This document shows, one piece after another, positions 49,756-58,322 of a stretch of 64,000 bases of DNA; the stretch's first letter is position 1, and each line of letters begins with the position of its first letter. Position numbers and translations under genes: made by a program. Under the pieces are notes generated by a model, which worked only from the letters and a program-made list of their open reading frames with translations, was not told the DNA's origin and ran no database searches. Location of the stretch: the NCBI RefSeq assembly GCF_001886735.1, contig NZ_CP018076.1, forward strand, positions 1,798,001 through 1,862,000. Direction: 5' to 3'. The stretch comes from Sulfitobacter alexandrii. Lineage in GTDB: Bacteria; Pseudomonadota; Alphaproteobacteria; Rhodobacterales; Rhodobacteraceae.

Positions 49756-51473
49756 GTCACGATCTCCTCCAGCAGCCCGGCGTCGATCTGGGCCCGCATG
49801 TGGGCGTAGCCGATCTCGGCCAGCCGTTCCCCGGCATGCCAGTCCATCAGGCCGAGCTCCGGCGGGATCGGCGGCACCACCAGCACGTTGCCCTGCATGC
49901 AGGCCGCGGCATGGGCGCGCCGGCTGGTGACGGCCATCGACTTTTGCAGCAGTTGCATGATGCGCGGGAAATCCTGCGGATCGCGCCGCCGCAGCACGAG
50001 ATCCCTCGCAAGGTCAAGCCGACCCGGCAGGCTTTCGTAGCGGCTTTGCAACCGCCATTCCTGAAGCTGCGACAGGCCGACCACGATGTTCGGGCCGAGC
50101 TTCAGCTCCTGCATCGGGGCGATGGGCAGGTTATCGACGATGCCGCCATCGATCAGCACCTCGCCGCTGTCCGTCACGACGGGGGGCAGCAGCCCCGGCA
50201 GGGAGCCGGAGGCCCGCACCGCCTTCCAGGCGTCGCCCGTGCGGTGCAGGTAGATGCCGTTGCGGGTGAGCGACGTCGAGACCGCCAGCACCGGCACCGG
50301 CAGGTCCTCGAGCAGGTACATCCCGTAATGTTCCTGCAGCCGCGAGTCGAAGGGATGGTGGTCCAGCAGCGCGTGGATCGGGATCGTGAGCTTCTTCAGC
50401 GCGCCCGACCGGACAAAGATGTCCTGTGACCGGCGCAGGACCTCCATCGGGTCCAGCCCCGCCGCCAGCGCGATGGCCATTGCCGCCCCGCCGCTGGTGC
50501 CGCCGTACATGTCGATCTGCACCCCGGCTTCGTCGAGCGCACGGGCGATCCCGAGATGGGCACAGCAGAGCGCCCCGCCCCCGGCAAGGATCAGGCCGAG
50601 CCCCCGCCCCGACACGAGCCGGCCGGCACGCGAGATGTCCGCTTGCGTGGCCACATGGTGGTGCAGATGCGGTGCACGCGGTTCGATCCAGGCGGCGGTT
50701 CCCGAGATCGGTGCCTCCGGCTCCCGCAAAAGGACGAGGTGTCGCGCTTCGGGTCGATAGAGCGTCAGCGCCAGCCGTTCCAGACCGTTGAGCGCGGAGG
50801 CGGACCGGACATCGCCGACCAGCATGCAGAGATCGGACTGGCGCAGTGCGGCGACGGCGAACGCGGTCTCCTCCAGCCCTTCGATCCAGATCACACGGGT
50901 ATCGGCCTCCCCCTCGCGGGCCAGCAGCCATCGTGCGATCCCGCGGGGGTCATCGCGCAGGTCGGCGGGAATGTCCCGCGCGCGCAGGGGGGCCGCGCCC
51001 GACAGGGCCTTGGCAAAAGGCTTGGCGAAATCCGCCTCCACCGCTTTGCCGCCCGCCGGGACCAGTACGACGACCTTGGGCGGGGCCGCAGCGAGACGCG
51101 GGACATGGGGCACGGCGGCGCCCAGACGCTCCGACAGGGACTTGAGCACGCCGTCCACCACGCCCGGCATTTGCGCCGCGCCCTCCCATGCCGTCCGGTC
51201 CAGCGCCAGCACCTCGGAATCCCGGGCCGCGACCACGTCGGCCGTGCGGCGCGCGCCCGAGAAGAAGGCGATTTCCCCGATCGGATCGCCTTCGGAAATT
51301 TCCGCGATGACCGCGCCGCCGACGACGACATGAAACCGCCCCGACCGGACGAAATAGAGCGTATCCGCCGCCTCGCCCGCCGCAACGAGGCGCTCTCCCC
51401 GCTCGAGGTGTCGTATCTCGCCATGCTGCGCCAAGCGCGTTTCAGCCGCATCGTCGAAAATATTGAGGGTCAT
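49752..51473 (-). CDS. Patatin-like phospholipase with cyclic-nucleotide-binding domain
   Basis: This 573-residue protein has an N-terminal cNMP-binding domain about 5-120 (LYFVRSGRFHVVV, GDPIGEIAFFSGARRTADV) and a C-terminal patatin domain with GGGALCCAHLGIARALDE, the nucleophile Ser in YGGTSGGAAMA and the Asp in LIDGGIVDNLP. This is the NTE/RssA-type layout of a lysophospholipase regulated by cyclic nucleotide. The CHASE2 cyclase 4 kb away could supply the ligand. ATG 51473 is preceded by GGGA. Confidence 0.9.
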   Translation of the reverse strand: MTLNIFDDAAETRLAQHGEIRHLERGERLVAAGEAADTLYFVRSGRFHVVVGGAVIAEISEGDPIGEIAFFSGARRTADVVAARDSEVLALDRTAWEGAAQMPGVVDGVLKSLSERLGAAVPHVPRLAAAPPKVVVLVPAGGKAVEADFAKPFAKALSGAAPLRARDIPADLRDDPRGIARWLLAREGEADTRVIWIEGLEETAFAVAALRQSDLCMLVGDVRSASALNGLERLALTLYRPEARHLVLLREPEAPISGTAAWIEPRAPHLHHHVATQADISRAGRLVSGRGLGLILAGGGALCCAHLGIARALDEAGVQIDMYGGTSGGAAMAIALAAGLDPMEVLRRSQDIFVRSGALKKLTIPIHALLDHHPFDSRLQEHYGMYLLEDLPVPVLAVSTSLTRNGIYLHRTGDAWKAVRASGSLPGLLPPVVTDSGEVLIDGGIVDNLPIAPMQELKLGPNIVVGLSQLQEWRLQSRYESLPGRLDLARDLVLRRRDPQDFPRIMQLLQKSMAVTSRRAHAAACMQGNVLVVPPIPPELGLMDWHAGERLAEIGYAHMRAQIDAGLLEEIVT

Positions 51474-51798
51474 TATGATCCCGTCCCGGATTGCGGCGCT
51501 CGGCGCAATGGTCAATAAACAATAAAAGTAATCGCCGCGCTCACGGCCAGTCGGTGCAAACACGATAAATGGCGCGACCGTGAAATCAAGCCCGGTGGCG
51601 CCACAATGCGGACACACCGGTTCGGGGTCGTATTTTCGGGCATGTGGCGGCGGTGTCAGACGACGTCGCGTCCGTCTCTGCGTCGGCAGGAGAGTCGTCC
51701 CTCATTCCGCAAGACACCACGTCACCCGGCCAGGGCAGCGGCGCGCGGACAGGATCGCAATTCGGGCTCGTTTTGCGGCTGTGGTCCGGGCTTCAGGG
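51474..51798. other. Intergenic gap upstream of the patatin gene
   Basis: These 325 bases lie between the patatin start and the ProC-like stop, both on the minus strand. An AT-rich patch at 51512-51532 may hold the patatin promoter. The patatin frame stays open upstream and spells a CPHC-type knuckle near 51617, but the patch is AT-rich and no start site is convincing. I see no other gene here. Confidence 0.6.
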
Positions 51799-52530
51799 TC
51801 ATTCCCCACTCTCCAGACGATCCAGCCCGGCGCGCAGCGTCTCGCGCATTCCGCCCTGTTCGAGCGTCAGACGCAAGCGCTGGTTGTACCCGCCGGGCGT
51901 GTTCAGCGCCTCGACCAGCGCACCGACCGCGCTGCTTGCAAGGCTGGAGGAGATCAGGTGCCGCAGGAAGGCCTCGCCCGCCTGCCGGTCCGCGACCCGC
52001 GTGCCAAGCCAGCCCGCCGCATCCTCGGCCAGCCGCGCGACGGGGGACAGGACCGCCTGCGCGCAAAGATAGGCCGCGAGTTCCTCTTCCGTATCCACCG
52101 CGTAAACCGTGTTGGCAGACGCCACGATATCCTGCACCAGCGCGATGTCGCCCTGCGCGATCACCGGGGAACCGCCCGTCGCGATGCCGGGAAACGGCAC
52201 CATGATCGCCGCCGCCTGCGCGGGTGCGACCATCGTGGCCACCTGCCCCAGCGTCGCCCCGGCCATCATCGAAATCACCTGCTGATCCGGGCGGAAAGAG
52301 AGCGGTGCAAGGATATCGGCCGCCACCTCCGCCATCAGGCCCAGAAGGACGACGTCGCTCCGGTCGATCACGCCCTGGTTGTCGGCAACGGTCACATTCC
52401 CGAATGCCTCCGCCAGCGCCTGCGCGTGGCGGGCGCTGCGCTCGGACACCGTGATCAGGTGTCCCTGTCCCGCGATGCCCCGCACCACGGCAGACGCGAT
52501 CGTGCCCGTTCCCATCACGCCAATCCGCAT
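51799..52530 (-). CDS. ProC-like NAD(P)-dependent reductase
   Basis: This 243-residue protein has the Rossmann start RIGVMGTGTIASAVVRGIAG and a pyrroline-5-carboxylate-reductase-like body (SMMAGATLGQVATMV, MVPFPGIATGGSPVIAQGD). The proline C-terminal signature is weak, so it may reduce another imine or keto compound. ATG 52530 places the Rossmann strand at the start; ATG 52560 adds ten residues. It is followed upstream by the OYE-type gene on the same strand (stop 52589), so both may be co-transcribed in N-methyl-proline or related catabolism; that is inference. Confidence 0.75.
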   Translation of the reverse strand: MRIGVMGTGTIASAVVRGIAGQGHLITVSERSARHAQALAEAFGNVTVADNQGVIDRSDVVLLGLMAEVAADILAPLSFRPDQQVISMMAGATLGQVATMVAPAQAAAIMVPFPGIATGGSPVIAQGDIALVQDIVASANTVYAVDTEEELAAYLCAQAVLSPVARLAEDAAGWLGTRVADRQAGEAFLRHLISSSLASSAVGALVEALNTPGGYNQRLRLTLEQGGMRETLRAGLDRLESGE

Positions 52531-52588
52531 CACCTGCCCCCCTGTCTGTCCGATGTTCATACCCTGCCCGGCACCCGCCTGAGCGCCC

Positions 52589-54634
52589 TCAGATGTCCTT
52601 CACCAGCCTCAGTGCGTCATAGATCGCGGCATGGGTATTGCGCGCGCTGACGGCGTCGCCGATCCGGTAAAGGGCGAAGGCCCCGTCGGGGTTGCGCGTA
52701 ACCTCCTGCGGTCGGCCATCGATCAGCGCGTCGTAGTCCACTTCCCCGCCGTTCGACGACAGCGGCTTCAGGTCGAAATAGAGATCGTCCATCGGCAGGG
52801 TGCCGTAATTCACCACCACCTGATCGTAGGTCTTGTCCGTCTTCAGGTCGCTGTAATCGGTGCCGATCACCGCCCTGAGCCTGTTGCCGTCCCGCTGCAC
52901 ATCCAGCAGGCGGCGGGTGACGGTAAAGGTCACGTCCTTGTCCTGCAGCGACCGCATGTAGGGCACGAGGTTCATCGCCATGATGTCGGGGGCAAAGGTC
53001 CGGTCGGGGGTCATGATCTCGACCGTGCTGCCGGCATTGGCGGCAACCTCGGCTGCCATGAGGCCGGGGTGATCCCCGCTTTCGTCATAGACCAGCACGT
53101 TCTGGCCGGGCTTCACATCTCCGGAGATGATGTCCCAGGCGGTCACGACCAGGTCCTGTTCCTTGCCGGTTTCAAAAAGCTCTGTGTTCGGCAGGCCGCC
53201 AGTGGCGACGATCACAACGTCCGGGTTCAGGTCGGTAACCTCCTCGACTTCGGCCCAGGTGTTGAAGCGGAACTCGACATCGCGCGCGGCGCATTGCGCC
53301 ATGCGCCAGTCGATGATGGAGATCATGTCGCGGCGGCGCGGGTTCTGCGCGGTCAGGCGAACCTGCCCGCCCGGATCGGGCTGCGCTTCGAACACGGTCA
53401 CCTGATGGCCCCGCTCGGCGGCGACGCGCGCGGCCTCGAGCCCCGCGGGACCGGCGCCGACGATCACCACCTTCCTGCGCGTTCTGGCAGGCGCGATGGT
53501 GTGCGGCATGGTCAGTTCCCGGCCCGTCGCCGCGTTGTGAATGCATAGCGCATCACCCGCCTGATAGATGCGGTCGAGACAGTAGGTCGCGCCGACGCAG
53601 GGGCGAATGTCATCCTCGCGCCCTTCCATGATCTTCCTGACCACGTGCGGATCGGCCATATGCGCCCGCGTCATGCCGACCATGTCGAGCAGGCCTGCCG
53701 CGACGGCGTGGCGCGCGGTGGCCACGTCGGGGATCTTGGCCGCGTGGAAGGTGGGCATGCCGGTGGCCTGCTTCACCCGGCCCGCAAAATCCAGATGCGG
53801 CGCATTCTTCATACCCTGGACCGGGATCACGTCGGTCATCGCCGGATCGGTATGGATACGCCCCCGCACCACGTTCAGGAAATCGACCATGCCCGACGCG
53901 GCAAGCCGTTTCGAAATCTCGATACCGTCTTCTTCGGTGATGCCCCCGGCCTCTGCCTCGTCCGCCGTGTAGCGTAGCCCGACGATGAAGTCGTCCCCGA
54001 CCCGCTTGCGGATGCCGCCAAGCACATCCATCAGCAGCCGCATCCGGGTGTCGAGCGTCCCGCCGCCATAGGGCCCTTCCAGGTCGTTGGTCAGAGGTGA
54101 CCAGAACTGATCGAGCAGGTGGCCATAGACCTGCAGTTCGATCCCGTCCATGCCGCCCGCCTTCATCCGGTCGGTCGCATCGGCGAAATCGGTGATGATG
54201 CGTTCGATATCCCAGTCTTCGGCGCGCTTGGGAAAGGCACGGTGCGCCGGTTCGCGATGCTTGGACGACGACACGGAGGGCAGCCAGTCGCCCTTGTTCC
54301 ACGCGGTGCGGCGGCCCAGATGCGTCAGCTGGATCATCACCGCGCAGCCGTGGTCGTGGCAGGCATCGGTCAGCTTCCTGATCCACGGCACGACCTCGTC
54401 CTTGTAGGCCAGAATGTTGTTGAATACCGGCGGGCTGTCCTTGGACACCGCCGCCGAGCCTGCCGTCATCGCCAGCGCCACACCCGCCTTGGCACGTTCC
54501 GCGTGATAGGCGGCATAGCGTTCCTTCGGCATGCCGTCTTCCGGATAGGCGGGTTCGTGGCTGGTGGTCATGATGCGGTTGCGCAGGGTCAGGTGCTTCA
54601 GCTGGTAGGGCTGCAGAAGGGGATCTTTGGACAT
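52589..54634 (-). CDS. NADH:flavin oxidoreductase/TMADH-type demethylase
   Basis: This 681-residue protein has an N-terminal FMN TIM barrel (LKHLTLRNRIMTTSHEPAY, MIQLTHLGRR, FWSPLTNDLEGPYGG), an Fe-S linker and a C-terminal FAD/NAD(P) domain (KVVIVGAGPAGLEAARVAAE, NPDVVIVATGG). It resembles dienoyl-CoA reductase, trimethylamine dehydrogenase and N-methylproline or dimethylglycine demethylases. The linker reads PCVGATYC then ALCIHN: three Cys, with Ala where the CxxCxxC pattern has its second Cys. A ProC-like gene lies downstream and a TetR regulator diverges upstream, which suggests amine catabolism. Confidence 0.85.
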   Translation of the reverse strand: MSKDPLLQPYQLKHLTLRNRIMTTSHEPAYPEDGMPKERYAAYHAERAKAGVALAMTAGSAAVSKDSPPVFNNILAYKDEVVPWIRKLTDACHDHGCAVMIQLTHLGRRTAWNKGDWLPSVSSSKHREPAHRAFPKRAEDWDIERIITDFADATDRMKAGGMDGIELQVYGHLLDQFWSPLTNDLEGPYGGGTLDTRMRLLMDVLGGIRKRVGDDFIVGLRYTADEAEAGGITEEDGIEISKRLAASGMVDFLNVVRGRIHTDPAMTDVIPVQGMKNAPHLDFAGRVKQATGMPTFHAAKIPDVATARHAVAAGLLDMVGMTRAHMADPHVVRKIMEGREDDIRPCVGATYCLDRIYQAGDALCIHNAATGRELTMPHTIAPARTRRKVVIVGAGPAGLEAARVAAERGHQVTVFEAQPDPGGQVRLTAQNPRRRDMISIIDWRMAQCAARDVEFRFNTWAEVEEVTDLNPDVVIVATGGLPNTELFETGKEQDLVVTAWDIISGDVKPGQNVLVYDESGDHPGLMAAEVAANAGSTVEIMTPDRTFAPDIMAMNLVPYMRSLQDKDVTFTVTRRLLDVQRDGNRLRAVIGTDYSDLKTDKTYDQVVVNYGTLPMDDLYFDLKPLSSNGGEVDYDALIDGRPQEVTRNPDGAFALYRIGDAVSARNTHAAIYDALRLVKDI

Positions 54635-54669
54635 GGCGTGGCTCCGGTTGGCAGGCGGACGATTCCAGA

Positions 54670-54705
54670 AATGTTCACATACGTCAATTTAATGTTCACC
54701 AGTGA
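54670..54705. promoter_or_regulatory. Direct repeats and dyad in the OYE/TetR divergent gap
   Basis: AATGTTCAC occurs at 54670-54678 and 54691-54699, 21 bases apart (two helix turns). The second copy runs into a perfect dyad TCAC-CA-GTGA at 54696-54705. The 114-base gap separates the oxidoreductase and tetR starts, so this is a good TetR operator candidate. Confidence 0.55.
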
Positions 54706-54748
54706 CGATTTTCTTGCCCGGAACGACGTGGCGCGGTAAAACGGCGAC

Positions 54749-55384
54749 ATGGATGCCAAGGTCGAACAGAACGACAGAAAAGGCGGGTGGCGCGGCTCGC
54801 GAGAGGTCTGGCTCGACGCGGCGCGCGAGGCTTTTGTCACGTCCGGGATCGATGCGGTGAAGATCCAGCCACTGGCCTCGCGGCTGAACCTGTCGCGGAC
54901 GAGCTTTTACTGGTTCTTTCCGGATCGCGCGGCGCTGCTGGATGCCATTCTCGCCGATTGGGAAGCCACCAACACTGAAAGCATCGAACGCGCGACGCAG
55001 GAATATGCGGAAACCATCGCGGAGGCCGTGCTCAACCTGATCGGGGTCTTTCTGGATGGCGGCCCCTTCGAGACGCAGCTCGACCTTGCGGTGCGCGGCT
55101 GGGCCCATCAGTCCGATGAGGTCGCCGCCCGTGTGCAGGCCGCGGACGCCACCCGGCTGCAGGCCATCCGCACCATGTTCGACCGCTTCGGCTATGCCGC
55201 TGGCGACGCCGATGTGCGCGCCCGCACCGTCTATTTGACGCAGATCGGCTATATCTCGATGCACGTGCAAGAGACCATGAACGAACGGCTGGCCCGCGCG
55301 CCGGACTACGTTGCGACATTTACGGGGCGGACGCCGACCGGGCCGGAGATCGCCCGGTTCCGCGCACGTCACGAGGACCGATAA
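54749..55384 (+). CDS. TetR-family regulator
   Basis: This 211-residue protein has an N-terminal helix-turn-helix (WLDAAREAFVTSGIDAVKIQ, LASRLNLSRTSFYWFFPDR) and a helical ligand-binding part. It diverges from the OYE-type gene and most likely represses it. The inducer would be a substrate of that enzyme. Confidence 0.9.
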   Translation: MDAKVEQNDRKGGWRGSREVWLDAAREAFVTSGIDAVKIQPLASRLNLSRTSFYWFFPDRAALLDAILADWEATNTESIERATQEYAETIAEAVLNLIGVFLDGGPFETQLDLAVRGWAHQSDEVAARVQAADATRLQAIRTMFDRFGYAAGDADVRARTVYLTQIGYISMHVQETMNERLARAPDYVATFTGRTPTGPEIARFRARHEDR

Positions 55385-55603
55385 TCAGCGCATCGCCACT
55401 GTTCGAGTTGTCAGAGGGATTGCACGTTCCGAACCACACCGATGGCGCGCGTGCATGCGCAGCAGCGCCCTTTATTCGCCATAATTGCCTGATTACCTGG
55501 CTGCGGCGCATTTTGGCCGTTCACGCATCGACGTGTTCTTCAGTAACGGCTTGTCACCACTTTAAACAGGTGAGTGAAACGCACGCAGAGGCGGATCTAT
55601 GTA

Positions 55604-57331
55604 ATGTTGACCAGGAGAAGCAAGCTTTCGTCGCAGATCTTCGCTTCCTTGTTGATCGTCTTCGGGGCGAGCCTGCTGGGCCTTGTCCTTGTCGGCCAGA
55701 ACGCGATCAGTCTGGCGGACGGGACGTCCCTTGCACGGCAGGAGCGTTTCGCCGCCCGGCAACTCGAAACAGCGATCGAGGCCATTCCGCAACAGCAGCG
55801 CAGTTCGACCGTTTGGGACGAGGCCGTCGAGAAGACCCTCGAACGTGACGAAACCTGGCTCGACGAAAACCTCGGTGCGTGGATGCAGGACTATTTCGGG
55901 CACCACGAGAATTACATCCTCGATCAGACAGGTGCCCCCGTCTTTGCCTCCGTCTCGGGAGAAATACGGGTTCCCGCAAGCTACGCCGCCCGCGCAGAGG
56001 TCATCGCGCCCGTCGTCGCCCGGCTTCGCGATATCATGGCCCAGGTCAGCGTCGGGGAAGACGACCCTTACAAGTCGCTGGCCGAAGTTGCCGTCGTGAC
56101 CCCCCTGCGGCTCAGCGACAAGGTGGCCATCGTCAGCGCCGTGCCCATCATCTCCGACTCGGGCGACATCAGACAGGTGCCCGGAACGGAAGCGGTGCAT
56201 GTCGCCGTGCGCTACGTCGATGCGAAACTGGCCGGGGAAATAGGCCTGCCAATCGAACTTCCGGGTGCGGCTTTCCAAGCGTCACTCGCCAAGGGCCTGG
56301 CGGGCATTCCCGTCATCGGACCGACAGGCGACGTCCTTTCCTGGCTGACCTGGAAACCGGTGCGCCCGGGGACGGACCTGCTCATGACCATGCTGCCCGT
56401 GTTGCTGGCCGTGGGTCTGGCAAGTGCCACCCTGTTCCTCTGGATGGTCCGACGACTGCTGCGGGTTTCGAACCAGTTGCAGGCCAGAGAAGCGCAGGCA
56501 CTTCTGGACGTCGCCGCCCTGAAACGGGCGAACCAGGCAGCCGAAGCCGCGGATCGCGCCAAGATGAACTTCATGAGCATCGTCAGTCACGAACTCAGGA
56601 CACCGCTGACTGTAATCCTCGGCTACGCCCGTCTTGGCAAGAACTTGCGCCAGATGACATCCGCGCGGCGATTGGCAGACCAGCTTCAGCAGCGCCCTGT
56701 CGACGCAAACATTGTAAAAAGCGGGATCCATGAGGTTCTCCACTCCGCGGAAACCTCGATGGAAAAGATCGAAAGGTCAGGTGAACACCTTCTGTTCCTC
56801 GTCAATCAGCTGCTCGACTACGCCAAGATGGAGACGGGCCGGCTGGAGGTCGATCCCGAGATTTGCGACGTGCGGGACGTTCTCGAGCCTGTGGTGGAGC
56901 AGATGAGAATCCTGACCGAACAAAAGGATCTGCACCTGGAAACGCAGATCCCGCCCTGCCTCATGTTGGCGGATGTGACGCGCACGCGGCAGATCCTCAT
57001 CAATCTGATGGGCAATGCCATCAAGTTCACCGACAGAGGCAAGGTCTCCGTCGTCGTCACGGAATCCAGCGAAAAGGTTCACATCGCCGTAAGGGACACG
57101 GGCGTGGGGATCGAGCCGCGAGAACTGGAGAAGATCTTCGAGGCGTTCCACCAGGCCGATCTCACGCTTTCGCGGAGTGCCGCCGGGACCGGCCTGGGCC
57201 TGTCCGTGGCAAAGGAACTTGCCCGCCTCGAAGGTGGAACCATCGACGTGCGCAGTGAAGTCGGCGTCGGCAGCACATTCACCCTTTCGTTGCCAAAGGA
57301 AACGCCGGCTGTCTGCGAACAGGCAGCCTGA
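55604..57331 (+). CDS. Membrane sensor histidine kinase with periplasmic sensor domain
   Basis: This 575-residue kinase has a first membrane segment (FASLLIVFGASLLGLVLVG), a periplasmic domain about 50-265 that resembles CHASE4 (TVWDEAVEKTL, MQDYFGHHENYILDQTG), a second membrane segment (LLMTMLPVLLAVGLASATLF), the H-box SIVSHELRTPLTVILGYA and an ATPase domain (LMGNAIKFT, RDTGVGIEPRE, GTGLGLSVAKELA). An insert of about 30 residues follows the H-box. No response regulator is adjacent, so it is an orphan kinase. ATG 55604 is preferred; GTG 55574 adds ten residues. Confidence 0.85.
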   Translation: MLTRRSKLSSQIFASLLIVFGASLLGLVLVGQNAISLADGTSLARQERFAARQLETAIEAIPQQQRSSTVWDEAVEKTLERDETWLDENLGAWMQDYFGHHENYILDQTGAPVFASVSGEIRVPASYAARAEVIAPVVARLRDIMAQVSVGEDDPYKSLAEVAVVTPLRLSDKVAIVSAVPIISDSGDIRQVPGTEAVHVAVRYVDAKLAGEIGLPIELPGAAFQASLAKGLAGIPVIGPTGDVLSWLTWKPVRPGTDLLMTMLPVLLAVGLASATLFLWMVRRLLRVSNQLQAREAQALLDVAALKRANQAAEAADRAKMNFMSIVSHELRTPLTVILGYARLGKNLRQMTSARRLADQLQQRPVDANIVKSGIHEVLHSAETSMEKIERSGEHLLFLVNQLLDYAKMETGRLEVDPEICDVRDVLEPVVEQMRILTEQKDLHLETQIPPCLMLADVTRTRQILINLMGNAIKFTDRGKVSVVVTESSEKVHIAVRDTGVGIEPRELEKIFEAFHQADLTLSRSAAGTGLGLSVAKELARLEGGTIDVRSEVGVGSTFTLSLPKETPAVCEQAA

Positions 57332-57442
57332 TAGTCGGGCCCAAGGCTCCGCATCGGGCGGCCTGGTTCTTTGACTTTGATGTAAGGCCGAAACCGACAG
57401 GGCCACGTCATCTCGAAGACTGCCGGAGCGCGGGATGGATCG

Positions 57443-57532
57443 TGGCGGAGAGACAGGGATTCGAACCCTGGAGACGGTTTCCCGCCTACACACTTTCCAG
57501 GCGTGCGCCTTCGACCACTCGGCCACCTCTCC
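57443..57532 (-). tRNA. tRNA-Ser (anticodon GGA)
   Basis: The minus strand folds as a class II tRNA: acceptor GGAGAGG with TCTCTCC, D-arm GGCCGAGTGGTCGAAGGC, an anticodon loop CTGGAAA (GGA at 57496-57498), a long variable arm (TAGGCGGGAAACCGTCT) and a T-arm with GGTTCGAATCC. CCA is encoded at 57443-57445. It reads UCC and UCU codons. Confidence 0.95.
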
Positions 57533-57542
57533 GTGAGGCGCG

Positions 57543-57571
57543 GTTTAACGTGCGGAGCTACCGGGGTGCAA
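57543..57571 (-). promoter_or_regulatory. Candidate promoter of tRNA-Ser
   Basis: On the minus strand TTGCAC (57571-57566) and TTAAAC (57548-57543) are spaced by 17 bases and end ten bases before the mature tRNA. The boxes are near consensus for a housekeeping promoter. Confidence 0.5.
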
Positions 57572-57602
57572 GAGATAAATCGCGGTTTTCCGGCCCCCGC
57601 CC

Positions 57603-58322
57603 TCAGGAGTCGAGGTGCAGGTATACCCGCCGGTTCTGACGGCCCTTGTTTTCGATCCGACCGAGGCGTAGCGCGCCGATCTCGCCGGTGCGGGCCACAT
57701 GGGTGCCGCCGCAGGGTTGCAGGTCGATCGGGTCGGCCTCGTCGCCCACGCGCACCAGCCGGATCAACCCCGCGCCGCGCGGCGGCCGGACCGCCATCGT
57801 CTTGACGAGTTCGGGATGTGCATCCAGTTCCGCGCCGGTGATCCACCCATCGCTGACCCTGACGTCCCGGGCCACGTAGTCGTTCAGCGCCGCTTCGACG
57901 GCGTCCCTGTCCTGGGCCATTTCGGGCATGTCGAAATCCAGCCGGCCATGGGTCGCCGCGATCTGGCCGCCCGTGACGCCATAGGGGATCACGGCGGTCA
58001 ACAGGTGCAGCGCCGTGTGCAGCCGCATGTGTCGGTGGCGCCGGTCCCAGTCCAGCACCTGAACCACATGCGCGCCCAGCGGGGGGAGCGGCACCGGTTC
58101 CGACGGCACAAGCACGATGCTCTCGCCCCGGCCCTTGATCGCGGTGGCCAGCGGGAGCCGCTGACCGTCCCAGTCAAGCCATCCGCTGTCGCCCGGCTGA
58201 CCGCCACCCGTGGGATAGAACAGCGATCGGTCGAGCACGAGCCCGCCCTCTTCGGTGATCGCCTCGACGCGTGCCTTGGCTTCGCGGGCATAGGCGTCCC
58301 GCTGGTAGAGCGGTTCCGTCAT
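57603..58322 (-). CDS. alaX: Alanyl-tRNA editing protein AlaX
   Basis: This 239-residue protein clears mischarged tRNA-Ala (Ser or Gly). The editing-site zinc ligands are seen in RLHTALHLL and QPCGGTHVART, with the N-terminal SLFYPTGGGQPGD typical of the family. It overlaps the mscS-type gene by four bases and is the last gene of the minus-strand unit, just ahead of tRNA-Ser. Confidence 0.9.
   Translation of the reverse strand: MTEPLYQRDAYAREAKARVEAITEEGGLVLDRSLFYPTGGGQPGDSGWLDWDGQRLPLATAIKGRGESIVLVPSEPVPLPPLGAHVVQVLDWDRRHRHMRLHTALHLLTAVIPYGVTGGQIAATHGRLDFDMPEMAQDRDAVEAALNDYVARDVRVSDGWITGAELDAHPELVKTMAVRPPRGAGLIRLVRVGDEADPIDLQPCGGTHVARTGEIGALRLGRIENKGRQNRRVYLHLDS

Noticed and set aside
51474..51617. 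A zinc-knuckle-like CPHC extension in frame with the patatin gene
   Set aside because: The stretch crosses AT-rich DNA, no ribosome site fits, and the patatin already has a normal N-terminal domain from ATG 51473.
57332..57442. Terminator after the orphan kinase
   Set aside because: Only short, poorly matched GC stems are visible and there is no T-run behind them.
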